This document shows, in pieces, positions 30,761-40,780 of a stretch of DNA of 44,889 bases (position 1 is its first letter; each line of letters opens with the position of its first letter). The position numbers and the translations under genes were made by a program. The stretch is from Priapulus caudatus. Its lineage: Eukaryota; Priapulida; Priapulimorpha; Priapulimorphida; Priapulidae. The notes under the pieces are model-generated. The model saw only the letters and a program-made list of their open reading frames with translations. It did not search any database and was not told where the DNA came from. The stretch lies in the NCBI RefSeq assembly GCF_000485595.1, contig NW_014578119.1, positions 49,394 through 94,282 of the forward strand. Reading direction: 5' to 3'.

Positions 30761-31284
30761 CTGTTTAAACATAAAAAGTGTCCGTTTGTCAATGTGCATG
30801 GGTAATATAACAAAAATTCATGCAGATATGGTATGTGAGTAAAAGATCCTCAGAACATTTAAATGGCTGCTTTAGAGGCTCAACCAACAGCTATTATTAA
30901 GGTTAGGAAGTTCATGTTAACAAAATTCACACCTTATTATTCTATTAATCATGAGAATGCAAATTCATAACATGTAATTATTTTTCTCATTTTCTGCTCT
31001 GATTTACGAGGTTTTATATACAGATGCAATTCTACGCTTTTAGAAAAGAACTAAAACACAGATGTTCCCATCAGTAAAAAAAATTTCTCTCTGAAAAACG
31101 TAACAACAAACAAACGTGATTATTTTAATTTGATCATGCAACAATCAGAACATTTTATTGGCTCAAAAAATTAACAAATTGAAAATTTTGTTAAGTCAAT
31201 GCAACAAGCAACGGAATGCAAATTCTTTTTTAGATCATGCAACAAACAAAAAACTAGAACGTCATCTTGGTTGTTCACGTTTAC

Positions 31285-31451
31285 CTTGTACTCTTATACA
31301 ATGGCAAGTTATCTGCTGTTGTCAACGACAGCAGATATGTCTTAGTATCAGCAAGAAATGCATTGACATTATCCAATTTTCGCAGAGGCTGTTTAAACCC
31401 TTTTGCTCTTACGGATCTACTATTCAGGATGTCAAACAAGCGATCCATTCG
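31285..31451 (-). CDS. THAP9/P-element transposase exon 4
   Basis: A 167-nt exon between acceptor TGCTCTTTTTAAG and donor ACAAG|GTAAAC. Reads RMDRLFDILNSRSVRAKGFK, then QPLRKLDN, LADTKTYLLSL and ending YKST. DRLFDILNSR is a strong family signature of THAP9/P-element transposases. Phase 0 on entry and two bases on exit match exons 3 and 5. Confidence 0.8.
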
Positions 31452-31688
31452 CTTAAAAAGAGCAATAAATGAGTAATTATAGATACCGTTATAAATAATA
31501 TTTTGGATACAATGTGCTATGTAATAAAAACAATGGATTATCACAACAACAGATAATATACTTACTGTTTTCAAATTAAACTATTCAGACCTGGATTCAG
31601 AGCAATCAGTTATATTATAGTTACAGAATTAGTACACCAATCCTTTGTATAAAATTACATTGTATATTATATCTACTAACAACAATAC

Positions 31689-32391
31689 CTGTATGAATTT
31701 CACTGTGGCCTCTGATCCAGCAAATCTGGCTTCTCCAAGCTGGTTGAATAGTTGAAGCGCTGCTGCAACCGAGTTGGAGATAGTCTGCACTGCTAGGTTA
31801 ACCTTCATCTTCTGTTTGTGGAAGTCGACGTGCCGAGAACTTAGCTTGTTAGCAATTCTTAATCCTGTCTCTTCCTGGTGTTCATGCAGCATGTTCAAGT
31901 AGTTCCATTTGATTAATCCTTCTGGAGATTTGATTATGCCATATGCTTGCAGTAGATTCCTCACAAGTTTTATCATGTGGCATGCATCCAGGAAGACAAA
32001 GATAGGGGTTTGAGAACATGAAACATAGACACTAGACTGCATGGCATGTGAAGGATCCATCTGGCATCCCAGTAAGCGACACATGGCGAGGTTGGTTGCA
32101 TGACCATCAAGTGTTATAGCACAGACTTGAAGTCCAATCTCGAAGAGCTTCTCAATTGCATGGAGTACCAGTCCGTGTTGTACTTCAGCATTCAAGGTTC
32201 TTGTCAGGTAATAGGCGATAGGAGCCTTCCATCTTCCATTCAGCCCTACTATCATGAAGACCAAAACTTCCTTGGCTTCATCCTGGCTTTCTTCATTCTC
32301 TCCAAGATCCACAAATCCAACCATGCGGCTGTGTGCCTGGTCATACTGGATTGCTTGCTTGATAGCCATGGCATCCAGCATAAAGCAACAC
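31689..32391 (-). CDS. THAP9/P-element transposase exon 3 (catalytic core and GTP-binding-like insert)
   Basis: A 703-nt exon between acceptor TTTTATTACAG and donor ATACAG|GTATTG, open throughout (234 codons plus one base). FMLDAMAIKQ carries the first catalytic Asp, and CAITLDGHATN the second. VFLDACHMIKLVRNLL marks the start of the insertion domain that in P-element transposase binds GTP. Intervening VGFVDLGENEE, VGLNGRWKAPIAYYLTR and NYLNMLHEHQEETGLRIANK segments are also typical. It is the cleanest transposase exon in the window. The 3' 155 bases are duplicated in copy 1. The product would act in the nucleus on element termini. Confidence 0.87.
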
Positions 32392-32647
32392 CTGTAATAA
32401 AATCAGAGATGATATGAATGCAATTCATTTTGTTTCTCTGCAACAGCTAGGACAACCATATATCTGAATTGGTGTCTATACCATATGCAGGAACAGGAAA
32501 TTCTGTTGATCAGTTTCACATTGAAAAAGTCTATTTTTCACACCATATAAATATATTTTCCACAGCAATCATAGTGGAGGAAATATGTGCTGTGTGCAAA
32601 AAAATAAACATTTGAAATGTGGTAGAATCACTAAGTGTCATGTAAAA

Positions 32648-33096
32648 CCCGCCGCACACCTGAGCAACTTTACTCATGTAAAATGACGCATGAGTAATTT
32701 TACTCCTGCTTCATTTTACTCAAGGTAGGCCTATAGAGGTGCGCTGTGAGTACCAATGTTGAGTAATTTTACTCTGCACAAACGTTGAGTAAAATGACGC
32801 ATGAGTAAAATTACTCAACAAGAAATTTCGCCGCAAACGTTGAGTAAAATTACTCATGCGTCATTTTACTTGAGTAAAATTACTCACGTGTTCTGCGGGC
32901 GTAATGCCACGCGCACACATGAGTAATTTTACTCAAGTATAATGATGCATGCGTCAAAATACTCACATGTGCCGCGGATTTTCGTTGAGTATTTTAACGC
33001 ATGCGTCAAAATACTCACGTGTGCTCTGGATTTTCGTTGAGTATTTTGATGCATGTATCATTTTACTTGAGTAAAATTACTCACGTGTGCGGCGGG
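32648..33096. mobile_element. 449-bp foldback element in transposase intron
   Basis: CCCGCCGCACAC (32648-32659) is exactly inverted at 33085-33096, and the similarity continues through GAGTAA.TTTACTCA.GTAAAATGA. Inside are repeated inverted modules built of GAGTAAAATTACTC and of GTTGAGTATTTT.ACGCATGCGTCAAAATACTCA, so nearly the whole element can fold. No coding frame. It lies in the intron between exons 2 and 3 of the THAP9/P-element gene. No clear target duplication; the flanks are AAA on the left and CTTAA on the right. Confidence 0.75.
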
Positions 33097-33121
33097 CTTA
33101 AGTAAATATATTATGAACAAC

Positions 33122-33217
33122 CTTGTGTATACATCCGGATTTTCTGCCTGCTTCTTTCGTATAGCCTCCAGCATGCCAGTATTAAGGCCAGCAGAAGCAT
33201 CTATTTTCTCAAGCCAC
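33122..33217 (-). CDS. THAP9/P-element transposase exon 2
   Basis: A 96-nt exon between acceptor TTGTTATGATAAG and a weak donor AAG|GTTGTT. Reads WLEKIDASAGLNTGMLEAIR, then KKQAENPDVYT. Its split Arg codon joins exon 3 in frame. A KW..ID..PGL segment just before the first catalytic Asp is usual in this family. Found by splice phase and motif because it is too short to stand out as an ORF. Confidence 0.7.
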
Positions 33218-33352
33218 CTTATCATAACAAAATAAATAGCAAAATGTAATTTATGATTAACCATATATATCAATGATTGTACACATATGTTCCTTGGAAC
33301 TTGAGTGGTACCAATTAAGAATATTCATGGTAGCATAACATTGTGCATGAAC

Positions 33353-33506
33353 TCATAATTGCGTTCTTGCCCGTGACCTATCAAAACTGGCCTCATGGAA
33401 ATGGGTACTGCACAGGCGGCTGTTTGCAGTTGGCATCCTGTCTTTGCGTCGACAAGATCTGATCCATGATTGATATCTTTCTGGTGATTGATCCTTACTT
33501 GGAAAC
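33353..33506 (-). CDS. THAP9/P-element transposase exon 1: THAP zinc finger (second half)
   Basis: After an acceptor-like TATTTGCAAAG, the sequence reads FPSKDQSPERYQSWIRSCRR, KDRMPTANSRLCSTHF and HEASFDRS before a TGA at 33353. W..SCRR and LCSTHF are the central Trp and the second zinc pair (C-x-x-H) of a THAP finger. The first Cys pair should be in an upstream exon, which I could not locate between 33507 and 33830. The 3' limit is uncertain; the true donor may lie before the TGA. The THAP finger would bind the terminal repeats of the element. Confidence 0.65.
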
Positions 33507-33829
33507 CTTTGCAAATATAAATTTTATAGAAAGCATTGATTAAAAAATGTATATTCGTGTAGCAACACAACAATTTCACTGGCTTGTAGATATTAGTTAA
33601 TTTAGTATAGTTAGATATTCGTAGATATTAGTATAGCTTAGCATTAGTAGCTATTACTTATCAGTGTATTAATTAGTGTCAGTGATAGCTGCTAATACAC
33701 GTATACTACTACTAATACACATCTACGAATACACGTGTAGTGTATAAGTAGATATTAGTGTGTCACTATTAGCCTATTTAGTGTCAGTGCTAGTTGCTAT
33801 CTTTGTTCTCTACTTGTTGTAGATTAGTA
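33507..33829. other. AT-rich spacer with TAGATATTAG repeats
   Basis: Several copies of GTAGATATTAGT and of its partial inverse (CTAATACAC.T.TACTA) occur between 33588 and 33770. No gene; no clear terminal repeats. Confidence 0.45.
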
Positions 33830-33983
33830 TGTCGATATAATAGCCATGAAATGATTCACTTGGAGAGGTCTGCATAACAAGTCTTTATTCCGGCATGGCG
33901 TGCTCGAAACTTTACTCAGTCCATACAAGTACTACATATTCATACGCAGTGACGTTACATAAAGTAGTTCCACAATCATAACA
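33830..33983 (-). repeat. Candidate 3' LTR of element A
   Basis: On the minus strand a TGTTATGATTGTGG start at 33983 follows an A/G-rich AAAAGTGGCA, and the sequence contains ATGCCGGAATAAAGACTTG (polyadenylation signal at about 33889). It may end ...TCGACA at 33830. Position just downstream of the element A integrase C-terminus fits. No second LTR is in the window to confirm the borders, so the limits are tentative. Confidence 0.3.
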
Positions 33984-34177
33984 TGCCACTTTTCAAGAAG
34001 AACAAAACATAAGAATAAAACTAAAATTATCCAAAGTGATGATGCTAATGGAGTACAAGGTTATCTGACCTGCATCCTAAAATACATGACGTTATTACTG
34101 GCTTCCAAAGAATTACCAATACTAGAGGTATATGTGGTTTAGTGGTAGGTGTATGTGACCATACCCTAGGATTGATT

Positions 34178-36607
34178 TCATGTGTATCTGGTATTCACTT
34201 TGACCAGTCTACCAAATCTGGTAACATATGGCTTGTTTGGGCTTCCAGGGTCCATTGCTGGTTGATCTGTGTTTAACACCCTGGTTTCCGTCTGGTCAAG
34301 GAAGGTTGGTACACGTGTGTTCGTCTCACTTTCGGCGTTGTCTGTAAATCTGACTTTCGGCGGTGGTGCGTCTCGAATATGGCTACGATTTCTGCGAATC
34401 TGTCCGCCATTTGGATTCTCCAATACATATGACCTAGGCTCATCTCTCTTGTCAATCACTCGCCCAAGTGTCTATGGTCCATGTTCTTGAAGTTGGAAGC
34501 GTACACGTTGTCCACTGGATAATAGATCTAGGGGGCTGACTTTTCTTGTCATAGTTTTGTTTCATGTCTGTCTGTCTTTGCTCAAGGTGCTCTCGCATCT
34601 CTTCTTTGTTTGGCTGGTTATTTGGTATCTTGGTAAGTATTGGGGTAGACATTTTCTGTCTTCTCAGAAGTTCTCCTGGACTTGGCAGTTTGTTGTTGAC
34701 AGGTGTAGCTCTTAGGTACCTCATCTTGATCTTGACTGGTTTTCTTTGCTTTGATAAGCGTCTTCTTCACAGTCTTAACCATACTCTCGATGAAACCGTT
34801 TGCTGTGGGGTATCTTGGAGAACTGGCCGTGTGTTGGAAGTTCCACTCCTGTGAGAATTGTCTGTATTATCTGCTGTTAAAGTGTGGACCGTTGTCTGAC
34901 CTGACATGACGTGGAATCCCATACTCTGCAAAGACCGACTTAGTATGCGCAACAACAACTGAGCTTGAGCTTTGTTTTGGCAATTTTCGAATAACTTCGA
35001 ATTTACTATAGTAATCTGCTATGATGAGCACTCTGAGCCATCAAACTCGAAGAGGTTAGTACCGATGTCCTCTCACGGTCGATTGGGAACTTCGTGTGGC
35101 ATGAGTGGTTCAGGTTGTTGTGAAGGTAGGTCCTCCTGGCAAGCTTGACATGTCTTGACAACTTTCTCAATGGGCTTGCGGATGTTGTGCCAGTATACCG
35201 TGTCTCTGACACGTAAACAAGTTTTCTCTACACCCAAGTGTCTGTAGTGAAGTTGATTCAGTATGTCTTCCTTCATGGAGGTAGGTATGACAACTCGATG
35301 TCTTTTCAAGATGATTCCGTCCTCGACAGACAGCTCGTTCCTCATGCTCCAGTATAGACGAATATGGCTGGATAGGTTGCTGATTGTGCCTGGCCACCCT
35401 GCTGTAATGACCTCAGCTAGTTCACTCAGCACGGGGTCTTTGCTCGATTCTATCTTCAGCTGTGAGACTTTCTCTGGGGTAAATCGGACGAAGTCAACTC
35501 TGACGTCTAATTCAATAGGCTCTGAGCATTTCGTGCTTGGTAGTCTTGAAAGTTTGTCGGGTAGAGTCATTTCCCGGTTTATACTTTAGCTGCATCGAGT
35601 ATTCTTAAAGTTTTAACAGCATTCGTTGTAATCGTGGTGGGGCGTTGGTTAGCCCTTTCTGCATAATCATTACTAACGGTTTGTGATCTGTAAAACATCT
35701 GAATGGTCTCTTATAGAGGTAGGTGTGGAACCTCTGTACAGCGAACACAATCGCTAACATTTCTCTCTCGATACAAGTGTAGTTCTTCTCAGTCTGTGAT
35801 AGAGTTTTGGAAGCATAAGCTACCGCCTTGAGAGTTCCGTTGTGGTCTTGCAGAAGCGCTGCTCCGACACCTTTGAGGCTTGCGTCGGTCATCAAGACAG
35901 GAATCTTGTTCACGTCAAAGGACTGAAGGTTCGACTGATCACTGATGATCTTCTTCAGGTTTTCAAATGCGGTAGTATGATGTGCTTCCCAGATATAGGG
36001 AACGTCCTTCTTGAGAAGATCTCGGAGAACATTTGCCTTCTCTGCTAAGTTTAGGATGAATGGCCCTAGGTACGTTAGTAGGCCTAGAAACTCTTGAAGT
36101 TCCTTCTTGTTTTCTGGCATCTTCATGTCTGCAAGATCTGCTATCTTCACATGATCAGGTTTGATGCCTTGGTTGCTCTAGATCTGGCCACAGAATTCAA
36201 TAGATGTTGCCTTGATAGTGCACTTCCCATAGTTGAGAACCAGTTTGTATTTCTCAGCACGCTCCATCAGGGCTCTGAGATTCTGGTCATGTTTCTGCTC
36301 AGTGTCACCTGCGACTCCAATATCGTCTGCTACTCCTTCGAGTCCGTCAAGGATCTCGTCCATTTTGGCTTAGAATATATCTTGGCTTACTGATAAGCTG
36401 AACGGAAGCCTGGTAAAGCAGAATCTTCCAAACTAGTTAGTCGGCGTCTAGTTTACTGAAGTATTTGGCGCCGTTGAATTTATGGTTTATCTCTTCTAGC
36501 GTTGGAATTTTGAGATGTGGTCTCTTGAGAGCTCTGTTCAGGTGCTTTGGATCCAGACAGATCCTTAGGTTCCCATCCTTATTTGTTGAGTATGCAAGGC
36601 TGGATAC
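34178..36607 (-). pseudogene. pol: Ty3/gypsy element A: RT (3' part), RNase H, integrase, decayed
   Basis: Along the minus strand the order is as follows. RT finger region with LRICLDPKHLN and KYFSKLDAD (36600-36430). A deletion of roughly 40 residues that removes the mid-palm. RLPFSLSVSQ and VADDIGVAG, the degenerate YxDD site (36400-36290). RT connection and RNase H with VLMTDASLKG, EREMLAIVFAVQRF and FTDHKPLV (36150-35605). Integrase HHCC finger, HYRHLG...CQACQ (about 35300-35120). A scrambled core (35070-34730). A C-terminal SYVLENPNGGQIRRNRS segment ending at 34178. In-frame stops occur near 36373, at 36178 and at 35605, and several frames change. It lost function long before or after being split by element B at 36607. 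Confidence 0.8.
36604..36607. repeat. Target-site duplication of element B, 3' side (ATAC/GTAT)
   Basis: The four bases outside the 3' LTR are GTAT on the minus strand, identical to the four bases at 42756-42759 outside the other end of element B. Counting the duplication once restores a continuous element A reading frame across the insertion site. Confidence 0.75.
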
Positions 36608-37038
36608 TGTAGAGCGTAGTTTATATGTTATAATTTAGCGTATAAATAATCAAGAAGAAGTATAATTTTGTGTTCAACTAAAGAAATATATTGTTTACAA
36701 ACAACCTGTCAGCGTCACACCCCGTACTGTCCCGTTCCAACCGTCCCTTCAAATGCGCTCCAGAGTCTTATATATGACTCTCTTGTCCAATCACTGTCTA
36801 TCTTCACTCTACCCTAACCAATCACACACCCCCACTCTCTCTTTATTCAAATAATTGCGCGCGAAAGCACATCTGACCCGCAGATGTGTAAACGGCGTCT
36901 ACTAGTCTGAAGTTCCCCCAGCCTAACTATTTCTAACCTATGTGCTAAACGCCCAATCCTTCTCTATGTACAACCAAACTATCTACGATTACTAATTCAA
37001 TGTACAATCTGTACAACATGTGTAAAAGAGACGTTACA
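36608..37038 (-). repeat. 3' LTR of element B, 431 bp
   Basis: On the minus strand it starts TGTAACGTCTCTTTTACAC directly after the polypurine tract and ends CGCTCTACA next to the GTAT duplication, i.e. TG...CA ends. A TATA-like TCATATATAAG lies at 36768-36777, suitable for an LTR promoter. The 5' LTR is not in the window, so ends are inferred from the tract, the TG/CA and the duplication. Confidence 0.75.
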
Positions 37039-37053
37039 TTTATCTCCCCCTTC
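37039..37053 (-). promoter_or_regulatory. Polypurine tract of element B
   Basis: GAAGGGGGAGATAAA on the minus strand, immediately 5' of the LTR start. This is the usual plus-strand DNA primer site in LTR retroelements. Confidence 0.75.
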
Positions 37054-37138
37054 ATCAAAACGATGATCCCATCATCGATTCAGCGCCCCACTGATTCTAA
37101 ATTCTTCTTTAACTAACTACCGAATCCCCCATATTTCT

Positions 37139-37198
37139 AACACACACACACACACACACACACACCACAACCTGTTCCTGACGAAATAGAGCCCAACG

Positions 37199-37235
<37 letters not shown>

Positions 37236-37258
37236 GTTCCTGACGAAATAGAGCCCAA
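37139..37258. repeat. (CA)n with duplicated 30-bp unit
   Basis: Two CA runs are each followed by CTGTTCCTGACGAAATAGAG plus CCCAAC. The array behaves as a tandem duplication of about 65 bp within the 3' non-coding region of element B. 37259-38708 otherwise contains no gene; a 16-bp perfect palindrome (ATGTGTGCGCACACAT) is at 38243-38258. Confidence 0.75.
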
Positions 37259-38708
37259 CAATAAATAAATTCCGTTCTTTGTCCATCATACCGTCTACAA
37301 TAACTCCTTCATTGAACACATCCCCGCTCCCCACATAATAACTGTACACAATTTTACACAACCTATTACCTATGGTACCAAAGCCAGCACCATGGTATCC
37401 CAATGCTATGGCTTCACACTGCCGCCAACAAAAATCTCACTGACCACAATGATATAAAACCATACTTGACACGAATTGCCAAGTAAACCATCTGTGCAAT
37501 AATACAATTCCTTAAAAACCCTGAAACGAAACCTGAAAAGAGAGAAACAATACACAAACTACACCAACCCAATGCAACACAACAACTCAATAAATACCAG
37601 CACTGCATAACCTGAAATACAAACCCCCAAAACTCAAAATATACCATAATACATAATACACAATACATACTGCATACCTGAAATACAACAACACATACAA
37701 TAACACAATGAAATACATACAATACAATATAATAATCTTGATCCTCGACGATGTTACGATGTTATGATGTCCTCCCTGGTCTTGATGTTGATCCTCTGCG
37801 CTGCTTCTTCTGATGCCGATGCAATAATTGATTGTAGGACGTAATTGTCAAAATGTGCTGTGGCATTTTAATTTCTTCGATAATGTCCAATGGTTTTGCC
37901 AAAAGTTCACCAGCACTGATAATTTGCTAACACATTAGTGTTGGTGTTAACAAATATTGTTCTCACAAATTTGAAGGTCGTCGACTCTGCTGAATTGCCC
38001 GTTGAATTATCGCTGAAGTATTGAAGTCACTGAAGTGATGAAGGTAGTTTTCTTCCTCCTCTTGCCAAAATGTTGTACCAACTGCCGTCTGAATGTCCTG
38101 CCGAAATATTGTCCAACTGTGCAGCGGAAGATTCGTCCGATGCGCTCTGCTCTTATCATGTCCGTGCATCTGCAATAATTATCGAAACCACCGGACAGTA
38201 GCTCTCTCCTAACCGATATCACTATGACCATGCCTTTAATATATGTGTGCGCACACATGTATCAAAATCGCAATCCTATGTAATACCCACAATTCAAAAT
38301 CTATATCAAGCCAGCCCACTTTACTAAAACAACCATCCTTCCTATTAAAACAACCCTTTACTCCCCATTCTCGTAACATCCCGTTCACTCCTACCCACAA
38401 ATATTCACTTACATTCTACTTCATATTGTATTTCAATAGCCTGTTTCCCGATACTAGAACCAGCAATATGTAATCACAATATGATTTTGACTCAATAATA
38501 CTAATAAATAGCACTTCTGTATATACACTATTTACACCTGGTACCATCTCTCTCACCCACTCAACCATAACACCTGCATGCACTTCAACTTACTTGTCAA
38601 ACTTGTACTTGCTATCCTTCCCAACTACACTCACACTGCACTTACATTGTAACTTGTGTCGCCATTCTAACCGTGTGTCCTACCATTTCGTGTCCGTGAT
38701 ATGTTGTA

Positions 38709-40749
38709 CTAAACCTGCTCTTCACTCTCCCGAGGTGCTGTCACACTCCACAAAGGAAATGTAAGTCGATGACTCCCTGAAGTCCTTGGATTCCCATCCG
38801 ACGGCGGATTATGCGACTCAGACGCTTCTATACCTGTTCCTTGAACGATATCTGATCTCACGATTGGCGATGACCAGCAAACTACTTTCCTAAAACGACA
38901 GTAAACAACTGCAACAACTGCAACTATCCCTATTAATATGATCAATGCATAAACTGTTGAATGATGTACAACTGCTTGCGAACTTCCAATCCCTTTAAAA
39001 TCTAATTGCCCGAATGATTTAATGAGAACATTATTTTTGACAGCTTCAGTAAGTTCCCCGAAAGCGAAATCTAAATCCGTATCCTTATACAATTTCTCTG
39101 GGACAATCGAAGATGATATTAATTTCGTATACATTTCCTTTTTAATGTCCGTGTCTACAAACAATTCTTTCCAAATAACCAACGCATCAGCTGTTGAGTC
39201 CTCCCACTGATTAACGTAATTTTTCAAAATGATTCTACTCTCTTGCACATAATACACGGGAATTGAAAACGCCTTTGTATCTGCCTTACATCCAGGACTT
39301 AACGAAATTACCCCCTGTACCTCAACATTAAAAATTTTAACCGATACCTTTTCCGTGATAGCATCTTGGCATGAAACCGTGACTCTCAATGAATATGGCG
39401 TTACTACATACCAACTTCCTTGATCCAGATGAAATACTGCTGGCTGCGGTCGTGCAGTAAACAGGATGCGCTTTTGACAGAAACTTGCAATGTCATTAGA
39501 ATCATTCTTAAATAAGGCGATTGCACAAGAATTTACAATATTTGTTGATCGCATGACTGTATTTAGATGACAAATATCACGTTTCTCCTGAATACATGTG
39601 CGTACACTGCGAGTATCAGGTTCGACATAATGCGAGTGATCTAAGGAAATGCCCAGGAACTGTTGTGAAAAATCAAAATATGCATACATTGTAGTGTAAT
39701 TTGGAAAATACACAGGAGGCCGATATATTTCATACATGGTAAATGTCTGCTCCCTATGCCGCAATGGTAATACTGCTACCACTTGGATACCATCCGCAAT
39801 TGGCAGTGCGACTGTCTTAATTATTGAATAGTAGTACAATAGGTCCCCCCTCCCGCTACGTGGCAACATGAGTGATGCCGGAAGATTTCCTTTGATTCCC
39901 TCAAGCAAATCTGGCCTGGAGAAATCAGTGCTGTCGGTAATGTTCCTGCTAATAATGAATTAATATTATTTGCCAATTGATCGAATGTGTCCAGTACATG
40001 CGCAAAAGACAGAGCCAAACAGCTTATTGTGATCTGTAACCTTGAAAGTGATTTCAAATATGTAAGTGTTTGCATTTGAAATTGTGAAAAATCTCGGCCA
40101 ATTTCATTAACCATTACTGTTACCTGTCGCGTCTCAGTGGTTAATTGCTCCATGACTTTAGTGTTTAATTCAGTGTGATTCCTTAACTGGAAGTTTAAAA
40201 CCGTCACTGACTGATTTATCACATGCCTCATTCTGTCTCCCGACCCTTGCAAGGCAACTATTTCCTGTTGCAACTGCTTAACATCTGCCTCAGTAGCCGT
40301 CCCAAATATCATTTTAGATAATCTACCAATCCCAGAAAAAATAGCCCGCTTTGAACGATGATGTTGATAAAGAGAATGTATATCTTGCACCCGTGTTGTT
40401 AATGAATACAATTTACTACGAATTACCAGGCCACATGATTATTAATAATAATATTCAGATCCATTGCCAATTGCGAGTCAGACCCATTTTGATTTTGCGA
40501 TAGCCCGAGGTTTTTAGGTGCCGGTGTCAGTTGCAACAAGAGTAATTCCTTACCCAATACCGCCATGTACTGATCAATCTGTGTAATATTTATATTAAAC
40601 GTAATTAGCCAGTGACTTTCAGTTACCGCCATTTCTGCCCTCGGAACGAATACAGCGCCTGGACTTGCATGGATCTGCTCCACTGACAAGTCTCCCATGC
40701 TCCCTTGCAGGAGAAATACAACAAATGCCCTGGAAGTAGAAAAAAACAA
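38709..40749 (-). pseudogene. env: Errantivirus-like envelope (F-protein-like) gene, broken by two frameshifts
   Basis: Three consecutive frames: 40749-40423, 40411-39821 and 39908-38709. The first opens with a hydrophobic signal-like segment. The second has a furin-type RSKR site (residues 19-22) followed by a Gly/Ala/Ile-rich fusion-peptide-like stretch and a long heptad-bearing region. The third holds a Cys-containing ectodomain, one transmembrane segment (about residues 318-339) and a 60-residue cytoplasmic tail. This layout is that of the fusion glycoproteins shared by insect errantiviruses and baculovirus F proteins. Frame breaks lie at about 40412-40425 and about 39910-39930, so no full-length product is encoded as sequenced. 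Attribution is from architecture; sequence-level homology needs a profile search. Confidence 0.72.
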
Positions 40750-40752
40750 CGT
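40729..40752 (-). promoter_or_regulatory. Probable splice acceptor for envelope mRNA
   Basis: A pyrimidine-rich TTGTTTTTTTCTACTTCCAG precedes the envelope frame, 30-50 bp beyond the pol stop codon at 40781. Errantivirus envelope genes are expressed from a spliced subgenomic mRNA, so the location fits. The matching donor would be in the missing 5' half. Confidence 0.5.
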
Positions 40753-40780
40753 TATGATAATTCACTGACTGTTAGCACAA

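Larger units (their letters stand above)
24140..31845 (+). repeat. Large duplicated block, copy 2 (direct orientation)
   Basis: Counterpart of 10250-19425. Its left edge falls inside the TIR element, about 185 bp in from that element's left end, exactly where the inverted copy joins. The sequence is noisy from 24140 to about 28000, contains cleaner stretches such as 28072-29118, and from about 31285 rightwards has intact exons that continue into unduplicated DNA. The correspondence to copy 1 stops at about 31845, inside exon 3 of the P-element gene. Confidence 0.85.

Noticed and set aside
37137-37403. Minus-strand frame with CVCVCVC runs
   Set aside because: It is a translation of the (CA)n repeat in the 3' non-coding region of element B.
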